From contig CANUEZ040000062.1 in the NCBI GenBank assembly GCA_948099385.1, positions 1,612,001 to 1,676,000 on the forward strand: DNA of 64,000 nt. Reading direction: 5' to 3'. The notes below the pieces were generated by a model. It had not been told where the DNA came from. It saw only the letters and a program-made list of their open reading frames with translations, and made no database searches. The position numbers and the translations under genes are program-made. The DNA is from Fasciola hepatica. Its lineage: Eukaryota; Platyhelminthes; Trematoda; Plagiorchiida; Fasciolidae. Position 1 is the first letter of the stretch; each line of letters starts with the position of its first letter. This document shows, piece after piece, positions 24,781 through 35,234 of this stretch.

Positions 24781-25145
24781 GGATAAAATCGTCGTTAGCA
24801 CATTCAATCATTGAAGGGTTATGCACGGTGAAACGGACTGAGAAGCCATAACGCATGAGCATAACCAGGATTACAGGTTGAGGAAAACTAAGCTTTACAC
24901 CAAGCCGAACAGACCTTCTGCATCTAATCATATAATCCGGCGTTCTCAGTGGTGCTTTCGCGACACAAAATTGAATCCAACCTTATGCATGAAATAATAA
25001 AAACATGGCTCAACTAAGGGCGAGTGTCACATTTAACTGACTAATAATGAATAATAATGAAATTGGTAATATGATGAGCTTCCTTCGTTCAAGTAGAATT
25101 TTATTGTTTAATAACACAGCGTAGTCGAAATCGTTGGTAGGTTGT

Positions 25146-25180
25146 CGACGTTTCGGTCACCACGGGTAACCTTTTTCAAG
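25146..25180 (-). ncRNA. Degenerate hammerhead-like motif in the PLE1 flank
   Basis: The minus strand reads CTTGAAAAA, then a seven-pair stem GGTTACC / GGTGACC (one G-U pair) with a three-base loop, then GAAACGTCG. The stem and GAAAC strand fit hammerhead stem II and the second core strand. The CUGAUGA strand is replaced by CTTGAAAA, so self-cleavage is unlikely. Penelope-like elements are known to carry hammerhead motifs in their terminal repeats, and the GAAACGTCG phrase is familiar from them. Only one such motif was seen; the partner at the other end was not found. Confidence 0.55.
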
Positions 25181-25356
25181 ACTGGCTTTACAACCGAATG
25201 AAACTGGGATGATAGCTTAGAGCAATTGGGTGTCAGTTACAGTGTGTTCGTGTGTTGTTCTGTGTGTTTGTGATGTTGTTTTAATGTACGGGTGGGGATT
25301 GAGTCTCCGTCCACACCATGTCCGTGATAGTAGGGTCATTTGAGATCAACAAGGTG

Positions 25357-25932
25357 TTATGACCCGTTTTGGTGTTTGTCCATCCGCGTCGTAATTGCCA
25401 TCCATATGCTTGAAATCTCTGCTCCTTCGTTGCGGTTGAGACATGATTGGTGGGCGTTAATTGCCAGAGCCTCGGCATAGAGATGCTCGATGCGCGTACG
25501 AAACCCACACTGGAGGATTCTGGTGTTCTCGTAGTCAATAGTGTGGTTTTCGGATATGGCGTGAAGTGCGATTGTAGAGTCGCGTTCTAACTTTCTTAAA
25601 GCCATTTGGTCCCTCGGTCTGCATTTTTCTTCACTTTTGTGTTCTTCGATTCTGGTTTTGACCTGTCTGCATGTTTGTCCAATGTACTGAGCGGGGCAGT
25701 CTTCGCAGTTGATCATGTAAACACAATTGTTCTGTTCGTGTATGTGTTGAGAGTTATTGGTTCTTGTGAGATGACGTCGCAATGTGTTATCTATTCGGAG
25801 GAAAACGCGAACACCATAAGCACCAAGTACTTTCCTGATTGCCTCCAATGTGCCCGATCTGTACAGGATACCAACAGAGGTTAGCCAGTTTACGTCCTTC
25901 TTGTAATGTGTTGCTGACTTGTTTCTTAACAC
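25357..25932 (-). pseudogene. GIY-YIG endonuclease domain of PLE1
   Basis: The frame encodes a linker with TLRRHLTRTNN, then NNCVYMINCEDCPAQYIGQT, which holds the CxxC zinc-linker and a divergent GIY-YIG core (CVY...QYIG). KTRIEEHK follows with the conserved Arg, then LHAISENHTIDYEN with the conserved His, and a C-terminal RIEHLYAEALAIN with the catalytic Glu. This endonuclease nicks target DNA in EN-positive Penelope elements. It is in the same frame as the RT upstream, separated only by a TAA stop at 25966, so the two were one protein. Confidence 0.85.
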
Positions 25933-25965
25933 ATTGGTTACTAGTCCTCGTGGGTAGTTGTTATT

Positions 25966-27080
25966 TTAAAGGACCGTGTGTAAGCTTTGCATTTCCTGTG
26001 TATGAGTGACATCGTCGTTGCACAATTTGTCGACTCTGTTGGTTAGTGACGATACGGGTGCCCATTTTATGCATTGTGGATGGGCTGAGTTAAATTCCAG
26101 ATATCTGTCGGAATGTGTAGGTTTCCTATGAATGGTCACTGTAAATTTACGGGAGTTGTTTGCTTGTAGTAGACAGTCGAGGAAGCTGATGACTCTGCCA
26201 GGGCTCTCAGTCTCCATTATGAATTGAATTGAGCTAGACTGATTATTGAGACATTGTAGAAAGTCATGCCTATGTTCTAATTTCAGAATTGCAAAGGTAT
26301 CGTCAACATATCTGACATAGATTCGTGGTGGATTGTGAAATGCGGCCAATGCTTTAGATTCGATTGAATGTAAGAACAGATTAGCTACAATGGGTAATAC
26401 AGGAGAACCCACGGCTACGCCATCAGTCTGTCTGTACAATGATTGGGTAAATGTGAGTAAGTTGGAAGTGAGGCATAGTTCAACGCCAGTGATAATATCA
26501 TTTGGATTCAATGGACATCTGTGTTCTATGATGGTGTCATTGATCAATATGGAGTGTAAAAATTCCAAACTGTCTTTAATGGGCACGCTTGTGTAAAGAG
26601 ATGTCACATCAAAGCTCAACGCTGTTTCGTCTTTTCCTAATACGACAATCTTTAGAATGCAGGAGAAATCAAAGGCGTCATTTATGTGACTTGCCACCAT
26701 TTTTGGTACGGCTTTAGTAGTGTACTGATGTACTTGGCTAACATATAGGTCGCACAAGGCGTATAATCCTCGATTGGTCGGATAGGTGTGCCGAATTTGT
26801 GGATTTTTGGTAGTCCGTAGAATCTTCCAGGTCTGTTTGTTTTAGGATTCAAGGCAAACCATAGATACTTTCCCAGCTTTTCTTTAAGCCCTGAAAGGTA
26901 TTTTCTTATCTGTGCCTTTGTTTTGTTCAGTGAGGCGTTGGCTTTCTTTTCTTTAATTCTTTCATATGGTCCATTTTCCAAGTGTTGTCGAACTTTTGAT
27001 TCATAATCTGACCTATTTAGAACGACCGTAATGTTGCTTTTTTCAGCTTTCGTGATGTAAACCGATTTGTCACTTCGCAT
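25966..27080 (-). pseudogene. Penelope-type reverse transcriptase of PLE1
   Basis: At 27080-26682 are MRSDKSVYITKAEKSN and the diagnostic FYGLPKIHK followed by GTPIRPI. At 26757-25966 are LSFDVTSLYTSVPIKDSL with the first catalytic Asp, TDGVAVGSPVLPIVANLF, the catalytic box RYVDDTFAIL near 26320-26290, and VISFLDCLL. The order is typical of Penelope RTs, which are closer to telomerase than to LINE RTs. The two parts are offset by a frameshift in the overlap (26682-26757). All catalytic residues remain. Confidence 0.88.
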
Positions 27081-27095
27081 TGTGGTTAGTGTCTT

Positions 27096-27305
27096 CTATT
27101 CGTCTGTTGATAGATTTGACGAAATTGGTTTCTGGTTTCTGAGCATATTACATATTCTGAGTCTGATTTGCTTGGCGTTTTCAGGCGGCAGTTTTTCCAA
27201 CGCACCTTCCAGTGGAGGAACTATTTCTTGAGGTGTTAGAGGTTTCTTGTGTAAACTGAAATTTAGACCTTTCTGTAACAACTGTAGTTCCGCAGAGGTC
27301 AACAT
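27096..27305 (-). pseudogene. N-terminal domain of PLE1
   Basis: This 69-codon frame reads MLTSAELQLLQKGLNFSL and later KLPPENAKQIRLRICNML, the region that precedes the RT in Penelope proteins. It is in frame with the following RT segment, with one TAG between them (GAA-TAG near 27096). Upstream coding sequence is broken by further stops. Confidence 0.7.
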
Positions 27306-27499
27306 TCTGTCTGATAAGTTTTTGACTACGTTTTAAGGATCACTCAGTTGAAGTATTCTTAATTCCAGGTTTTGTTTTTTTACAGAGGTGTTCTTGTTGA
27401 GTAGCCTATCGTATTTTCTTATCTGACGCGATTGACAGGTTTTGAAGGCGTGTAAACGTCGGCGTTCGTTCACCCCGGAGTGTTTTAGTTGACTCTGTC

Positions 27500-30400
27500 A
27501 ATTCCATTGTCAGAAGAATACATCCCATCTGGCTTCGATTCAACATTTCTACCAATGTTCAGTGTTTTCTAACCTTATTGGAAAATAGAAGAAACTTCCT
27601 ATCTTACATAAGTTTCGTTATTTCCCTTTAACCAAATGGCACCCAAAAATGACCCATCAACAATTCATTCTCGTTGTTGTTACCTTTGTTGGTATAAATG
27701 CTCCAAAGGTGGCAAGATGAATTGTAGGAACATAAAATAGAATAATGTTTCCTTTCATCTCACAAAGGAAAATTGACAACATTTAAAAAACAGGGTGATT
27801 TTCTTGGTATATTTCAAAACCATAAATAGTCTATTTTCATTTTTTTTTAATCCACATATCTCATGTTGGCTAAAATTTTGGTTGCTGAGGCCGAGTTTCT
27901 TGTTTGAAGTCAAAAACTGTAGAACGAAACCACTGAAAAACTGTTTCTACATTGCGGAATGTTTTATGAAATCAAAGCTCGAAAATACGAAAATGCAAAG
28001 TGGCACTTGACCAAAAATAGTTCAGACAAAAAGAGAAACTTACGGCTTTTCAATATTGCCATAGTAAAATCTTAGACCAAATATGCGGAAACATTCTCGC
28101 AAAGACCAAGTTCGTTCGTTTACTGAACTCAACGATTTGTTTTAAGTGTTACTTTTCTCGGTTCTGCTACCAAAAGAAAGTGACTACTTTGGATGTGACG
28201 GCTTGATGACACTACCGGCAGTTGTGTTTTTCTTGGTTGGGGAAAATGCACAGACTGTTCAGAATGATGAGAATTTCTCCTTTAGAAGTACAAAGGTGCT
28301 ATTGTAGATGGAATGATTTCTACCGTATTTGCTCTTTATCTCGGAAGTTTTTCACACGCTGATTTTACAGGTAATTGTTAAAAGAAACGGTCATTCCTTC
28401 AATCTATAATGGATCCAACTTGAGATTTTGGGACGGAAAGAAGCTGGAAACTGATGTGCCCTAAAGAAATAGCCTAAACAGGGCTTGGCAACTAATTCCG
28501 GGAAACCGCGACAAATATATAACTTCTAAACGACGGTTAGAGTATCACTTCAAAAATAAGCCTTCAAAATGCGTATGGGTTTTCAAAAGTGAACAACGAT
28601 TCTCCAACAGAACACTGCGCGCTGTTGTTTTGTGATGCATTTCAAAAAGTAGATTCTTGCGCTGTGGGTTTTGTCCACTATCGGGTCAGTAACTTAGATA
28701 AAACGATACACAGGTAATGTTAATTGTTTTGACGGAGAACAGAAAGTCCTTTGTCATGGACACAGCCTATGCGGACTGAGCTCCAAATCGTAGTATTCCG
28801 TCTTGTGATTTGAATGTGACCGTTTTTCACCGGTTTCAGAATCACTCGCAGTTTTATTTTCCCCTAGCAAACAGAATTTCGAAATCCATGATATTGCTTG
28901 CATGGCAAAATGTGTTGATTAATGCTTTTTGAATATTCATTTCACTAACACGAGGATGATCACGCAGATTTAAGTTTCTAAAATTGCAATCATTCATGCT
29001 TTCGAAGACAGTGAGCACGAAATTTCGAAGAAACGCAGTAAATCTCGTCTGGTAATGACCTTGTATAATTCATTGTTCGTATTAGCGGATGGATATGACA
29101 GACGGAATTTGATCTTCTGTCATGTATGGTAGTCAGCAGAGCAAAATTGCTGTAACTGCAGCATAAACGAGGAAATTTACTGTATTAGAGAGCGAACTGT
29201 TGGTCACTGGGTCTGACGGGCTTTTTCTCACATTATGTGTTCTATCACATGAATAGCTTTGAAGGTGTTTAGGTCACCTCAGACGGTAAATGAAGTTTAA
29301 GACGCATTCACATTTGTTAAATACAAGTGATCTTACTTGGTTCCAGAGACAATGATAGCTTCATACACTGGGTCTGCTCAGTAATTTGATCATTGAGCGA
29401 TAAAGTGCTTCACATTCATTATCAGGGTTGTTATACCATAGCCATAAGCATGGATCTGATAAGGTGCCTTTCTCCTGTACATTTCAAGATCCATATATGA
29501 AAGCAACCGACGAAACTGTTTCTGCAAAATTTGTGTTGTCATAATCGTGGTTTACGATTATTGTCTTCTACTTTTGGCCTTATGAATAAGAATTTTATTC
29601 GTGGATGCAGCTAAATTTTGCCTAAAAGGTCCATATACTGCACAGTTCTGCTATATTTAATGAAGGTGGCTACGTTGCACCATGCCTTGGTTGTGTCAAT
29701 AAATATGATTTGCTTGCAAAATCTTCTCTCCGACCAAAACCCACTGCTACACAACGTCACATCTCAATCACATTTTTGTTTCATATTTTGAGAAAAAAAG
29801 AACTACCGATGATTGACGTACATTTACAATTTGCTTGGTTCTATTTCTGTGAATTTTAATCTTTCATTGTCGTTTTCAAAAACAAAAAATGCATAAATGT
29901 GAAATGGTTTTGAAAGTGTCACGTTGATACAGGATTGACAGACTTGAGAAATGTTACTGAGTTGTTCGCTGGTCTTCTGTATTGAAGATGTCGCCGAAAC
30001 AAGATACAAATACGTGATTGAGAAACGTAGACGGTGAAGTAAACAGTGTTGTAAACAAAACATTGTGAATATCTTCAATCGCTGACGATCTATTAGACTG
30101 CTTACATTCAAAACGTTCGAGTTTTGTTCACTTTAGCCAGACAGTCCCAGAAATCATACTATCCATGGACTAAACATTATTTCCATCGCCTTTTTTCATA
30201 CCATTTTTCCAAAGACATTATTCGACGTGCCAACAACCAAACAGTCTCTATCATGGACCAGTCAAATACGACCACCGTCCTGATATTTGAAACTATGAAT
30301 TTTCTGCGTTCCACTGCAAATCGCATGACTCTGTCCTATTTGTTGGGCATCCCCAACGAAGTGGAAAACCATCCAGGTAGGCATTTTGAATGAATCAGTG

Positions 30401-31530
30401 ATGTTAAACTATTTCTAAGTTATCTCAAAATATTCTATCAAAAAAGCGATAGATGTGAACTTTACCGGTTGATTCAAACGTACTAACATTATTTTCAATG
30501 ATAAGTACTCATCACAAAAGTCAAATAATGGTTATAATTATCTTTTTCACGCTCCAGGCGCGTTTCGCCGTCACTGTAGCCACGCTAAGCTAAAATCGGA
30601 CGAGATGGGAAGTCGATTTTGTTTGTGCGCAACAGAGTGCAGCACCGTCGTGTATTAGAAATCACAGATTTCTAATTCACTGTTTAACAAAAAACGGAAC
30701 TGTGGACGCTTGAACTCTTTTCCAGTAACTGAAATTGATACCTAGAAATATTGTTGTGATTCATCAAACCCTACTTATAAGCTGCATTCATAGTCCAGCA
30801 CACGATAGATGCCAAAATATGGCATGATAGTTTGAAATTCGGTAAATCGGTGGATGAAGACAGAACTGCACAATCACATGATGGTCTCATAGGAAAACGT
30901 TGGTTTTCTGTACCTTAGTGATCAGTTCAGTGGTTTTTGAAAGAAATGAAGAAATGAAAGAAATAAAAAGGTGAACGCGCTTGTTTCCAGTGACTCATCA
31001 ACGGACTAGTTACAACATATTTAACTGGTCGGTAATGACAAGGAGATGGTAATGTTCACTCTTTGTATATGAAAAGCCATTACTTGTAACTAAAACAGTG
31101 ATGGTCCTAGAAGCTTTCGTTCACTATCCATATAGTACGAGTGCGAATTTCACGTCTTAATACTACAAAACAGCTATTTCAGAAGAGTATTTGAGTGACA
31201 ACACACGTAATAAACAAATGTGAAACTATCTAATGGACTGTTTCTGCGCACACATTTGGAATTGCCTAATCCTATTCGCTGTTGAAAACAGAGAGGCCTT
31301 GAAATCTCTTGATTGCGCCTAAGTGATCGAATATGTTGATCAGAACGTCTCTCTTAAGACAACAGTCTGGTTCGGCTCCATTAGATGAATCGTTTCACTG
31401 GCTCCGGTTGATCGTACAGTTTCTATTCAGTCCAACGTATCTTTACTGATGGGGCCGGTGTGACTTTTCTTAAGGTACTAAGTGAACTGGTGCATACAGG
31501 TAGTCATTTTCAGTATCTCTACATGCTTAA
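27500..31530. other. Long stretch with no supported gene
   Basis: No domain or known repeat is recognised. One weak possibility is an exon near 30253-30378 on the plus strand. It starts at an ATG and ends CATCCAG before GTAGGC, giving about 42 residues without a recognised family. Codon evidence is too thin to call it. Confidence 0.4.
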
Positions 31531-32261
31531 GTACGGTCAAGAGCGAATGCTTCAGGCTCCGAAATAGCTACTCGTCCTGAATGTCTCTCAAAGTGTTCTC
31601 AGATGACCGTGCGTTTTGTAATGCCTCTGCTGAGGAAGTTCCACTCGCTGCGTTCGCATGGCGGATGTGTCCCCAACAAAGTGAATGCTCGGCGCTCTCT
31701 ACCTGACTGACTAAGTGACTGATAATCAGTCTAGAGTAAACTGCTAAACCCTAATTATATGCCAACCACGGGTGACGTATGAGGCGTACAACAAATTGCT
31801 TATTGAAATCTGTGGCGTAGGGATGTACTGGGCACCCAGGATGTCTGGTCTCATCCGAAGGGCCAATGACCTGCATACTCAGTCACCGACCCCCAGAGGT
31901 CTACGCCGAAGACTTGGGCTAGGGCCTCTTATGTCAACCTTTTACTTTAATCTGGGCAACCGGGTGGTATTCAACCCACATGCTTGCGTGAAATTTTCTG
32001 CACAGCCGATCATTTGTTCTCGCGCTCGACTTTTGTCGCTCGCTCAAGATATACAAAGTATGGCCGAGGTGCTGGTGATCGGACAGAACCAATTTCCTAT
32101 CACCACACCATTCATTTCCACTCGTTCTTTTACACACAACCATATTATTACTATTCCATGCACTTCTTAGGTTACCATCGATAAAGAAGCCGGGCATGCA
32201 AATGAGATTCCTCCTTCAGTTGTATGCAATTCAACAAAACCACTACTGAAAGCACATATGC

Positions 32262-32810
32262 CACTGAAGCTCGCAGCTTTAAATGCACACACTGTTGCAA
32301 ATAGGTCAACAAGCAGCTTTAGCGCACACACTCGAGACACTGGCTATTGACGTCTGCTGCTTATCCAAGACCCGCATCCAGGGGATGCTTTTATTCTGCG
32401 CTTATCCGGAGACGCCGAGGCTTCAGCATCTGGCTGGCAGGAGTAGGAATCGCTTTGAGTAGTAAAGTTGAGTCTGCGCTACACGAATGGATCCCAGTCA
32501 ACAGCACATTATGTGCGATTCGCTTAAAAGGCTTGTTCAAAGCTAACAAAGGCCACAACGGCAATCGTTGTCTGTTTGTTGTCGCTGCTCACGTCCTTAC
32601 CTACTGCAGTCCGGATACAGTCAAGGATATATTCTACCAGCAGCTTCACAAACTTCTTGGAAAGGCATCTCATAGAGATGTAGTGGTACTGGTCGGCTAT
32701 CTGAACGCCCAGATTGGCCACCTGGGTCCGGACGAGCGAGTGCTTGGAGGCCAAAGGGGCGCCAACCATCAACACTTGGATAAGGGCACTCGACTGCTCT
32801 GAGCGCAAAC
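32262..32810 (+). pseudogene. AP-type endonuclease of LINE B (broken)
   Basis: It starts with LKLAALNAHTVANRS near 32270. A frame change leads into 32347-32802: GVGIALSSKVESALHEWIPV, then DTVKDIFYQQLHKLLGK and VVVLVGYLNAQIGHLG. The last corresponds to the VxAGDMNAxxG catalytic motif, but the catalytic Asp has become Tyr or Leu (GYLN), so it would be inactive even if the frames were repaired. Confidence 0.82.
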
Positions 32811-33569
32811 CATAGCCTATTCTTGTCGAGTACGAATTTCCGACACAGCTTTCGTCGCACAGTCACATCGTGACCGCCATATGCTAATCAATCTTGGACA
32901 TAAATAAATCACAATCTTAGGCTATCACTGGCGTGGCTCAGTCAAGTCTTGTGGGTCGTACTGTAGCACACATGTAGATTCAGGCCACACCCTTGTGTGT
33001 TTATAGTACGGTTTTGCACAAACTCAAATGTCCGCCATCAACGGGTAGGTGTATACCAACTTTGCCGGACGTCGGTCCGGGAGAGATATCAGAATGAGTT
33101 TCCTGCCCAGCTAAGTAGATAAACGCGATGACTTGTTAGATAGCTGGCAACACATCCAAGACGCTATAAAACTGGTGATTACCGTATCTTGTGGATTAGC
33201 CACACGGCATGCTTGCACACACTGGATCTCATCGGGTTCTCTGGAATTGCTAGACAACGCCGAAATATCCCTGTCGGAAGCAAAAAACACAATGTCCGCT
33301 CTCAAATACGAGAGAATCCATGGTCCGCACGCGCGGATGAAATGGAGCAGGCTGCTACCACTGGAAATGCTCGGTGACCTTTCCGACTCATCCGACCCAC
33401 AGAGACCAAGAAGCCTGGAGTGGGCGAGATGACCTGCGAGGTAAACGGCCAACCAGTCTGTCAGCTTTCACGGCGCATGAATCGACAGGCAGAGCAGTTC
33501 GAGTAGCAGTTTAACTGGTCTTCAGCGCTCCACTCAGTAGTCTGTTTGAACCAGTTTATGCTCCATGGA

Positions 33570-35050
33570 TGGTTTGTACAATCTTACCCACCGAAGAAGT
33601 CGATTGTGCCCTCTACCTCCTGAAGCGTATTAAAGCCCTTGACCCTGACAAACTCCCTCCGGCTCTCTTCAAGGATGGTGGTATGACCAGGCGCGTACGA
33701 GCCTGTTTACTGGGATATGGCTCCACGAATGCGCCCCACAAAGTTGGAACCGTGCATCCGTCATCGTTATGTTCAAGAAAGGGGCTAGAAACGTTTGTTT
33801 TAATTATCAGGGGATAAGTTTAATCTCAGTCACGTGAAAGCTGTTAGCGTCAATAATCCTTCACAAATTGTCCACAGTGTGCGGATAGCAGGTCCGTGAA
33901 AGTCGGTCTGGTTTTTGTTCCAACCGCTGGTGCACCGACCGAATCTTCACCACCCGTCAGACACTTGAGCTCCGCCACATTTATCGTAGGTCGACGATGG
34001 TAATATTTCTAGGTATTCGAGCGGCTTTGATTCCGTTGATAGGGCAGCCCCCTGAGATTATTTCATCAGATAGAGGGTCAAAATCATCCAATCTCTACAC
34101 AATCAGACTTCACGCCGAGCAAAAGAGTAAGGCTCATCGTCACCTTTCTTTACAGTTGTCAACGTTGCCTACTATCACCTTTCTCGTTTAGTTTCGCGGT
34201 CGACGACGTCCTAAGAGAAGCACAAGGAAAGCAAACAAACAAAGGCGTTGATCTCCAACCTGGTAACTTAACTTTAGACTTTTACTATGCAGATGACATC
34301 TCATTGGTTTTCAACGATGCCACTGTAGCACAAAGTGTTCTAGACTAATTCGCGTTGTCTTTTTTGCGGCACGGAATGTGCTTTTCACCCTCAAAGTGTG
34401 AGGTGCCTCTACAAGACTGGAAGGATTTCATCCCTGCACTTACTTTCGGTGCCGGTCGGTTAGAAATTGTAGAAATATTTCTCTACTTGGGAAGCTGGGT
34501 AACTGCTGACGAATGGATTGGAGACGATATAAACAACGAACAACAAAAGCTCAAACTAAGTTCTGCAATTTGTGTCACCTGTGAAAACGGCGTGATGTCT
34601 CTCTTCGATTGAAAGGTGGGGTGTACAAAGCTGCTTTGCGTAATGTGCTCCTATACGCTTGTGAGACCCGGCCTGTTTGAGCGCCGTATATCGACCGGTT
34701 GTCCGTGTACGATCACCGATGCTTGAGGAGTACCTCGTGAGTTTGGGGGCAACAGTAAATAAGTGATCCCGCAGTTTGAACGCGCATCTACGGAATCGGG
34801 TGTGCCGCGTGTGCAGTTCGTGCTACCATATCACTCCATCGGCTTAGTTGGCTTGGACATGTGCTATGTACGCCACCTCGTAGATTTCCCCGTCGGGCAC
34901 TGTTCACCTGGTCTAAGGTTGGCTGGAAACAACAGCTTGGAGACTAAGCCATCGTATAACAAAGCGTCGACGTCAAGACTTTCCTCTGTCGGGTCCTCAC
35001 GTCTGCATGGCTAGGGACCTCGAGATCCCCTACACAGCTGGCTGAGAACT
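33570..35050 (+). pseudogene. Reverse transcriptase of LINE B (broken)
   Basis: The segment 33569-33817 carries KALDPDKLPPALFKDGG, the RT start motif. After several stops, AVDDVLREAQGK lies near 34200 and the catalytic box YYADDISLVF at 34283-34312 (YADD codons at 34286-34297). MCFSPSKCEVPLQDW is at 34377-34421 and a YLGSWV block near 34483. The end carries VGSSRLHG near 34990-35010, the equivalent of the SRLPGWG terminus. The YADD is preserved despite surrounding stops. Confidence 0.82.
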
Positions 35051-35090
35051 TCGCTGGATATGGTTCAAAGTCGTCAGTTCAGTTCGATTC

Positions 35091-35234
35091 AGACAACCAT
35101 TACCATGCACTGAATGCGCTGGCTTTGATTGCTATTTCATACCGACAACCCCAATAGAAAATAATAAAATGTAACAAGAGTATGAAAGGAGTAACAGAAA
35201 AACCACAAATATTGGTATGAAGCGGATGAATGAG
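35091..35234. other. Junction sequence between LINE B and LINE C 3' ends
   Basis: About 140 bases not shared with LINE A, D or the coding part of B. It could be 3' UTR of B, unrelated target DNA, or the scar where C lost its 3' half. Confidence 0.4.

Larger units (their letters stand above)
25120..27480 (-). mobile_element. Penelope-like element PLE1, EN-positive, comparatively young
   Basis: On the minus strand the element carries an N-terminal domain (27305-27096), a Penelope-type reverse transcriptase (27080-25966) and a C-terminal GIY-YIG endonuclease (25932-25357). Only a few lesions interrupt it: an in-frame TAG near 27096, one frameshift near 26700-26755, and an in-frame TAA near 25966. 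This makes it far less decayed than the LINEs here. A hammerhead-like motif sits downstream at 25146-25180. Termini are not defined by a visible target duplication, so the ends given are approximate. Confidence 0.85.
31540..35090 (+). mobile_element. LINE B: full-length but inactive RTE-like retrotransposon
   Basis: The plus strand runs 5' leader (31540-32260), endonuclease (32262-32810), linker (33130-33450), RT (33570-34620) and RT C-terminus (34620-35050). The leader aligns with the reverse complement of LINE D's leader, so both ends of this subfamily can be placed. The copy has many stops and frameshifts. Its 3' end meets the 3' side of LINE C, giving a tail-to-tail pair. Confidence 0.87.
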
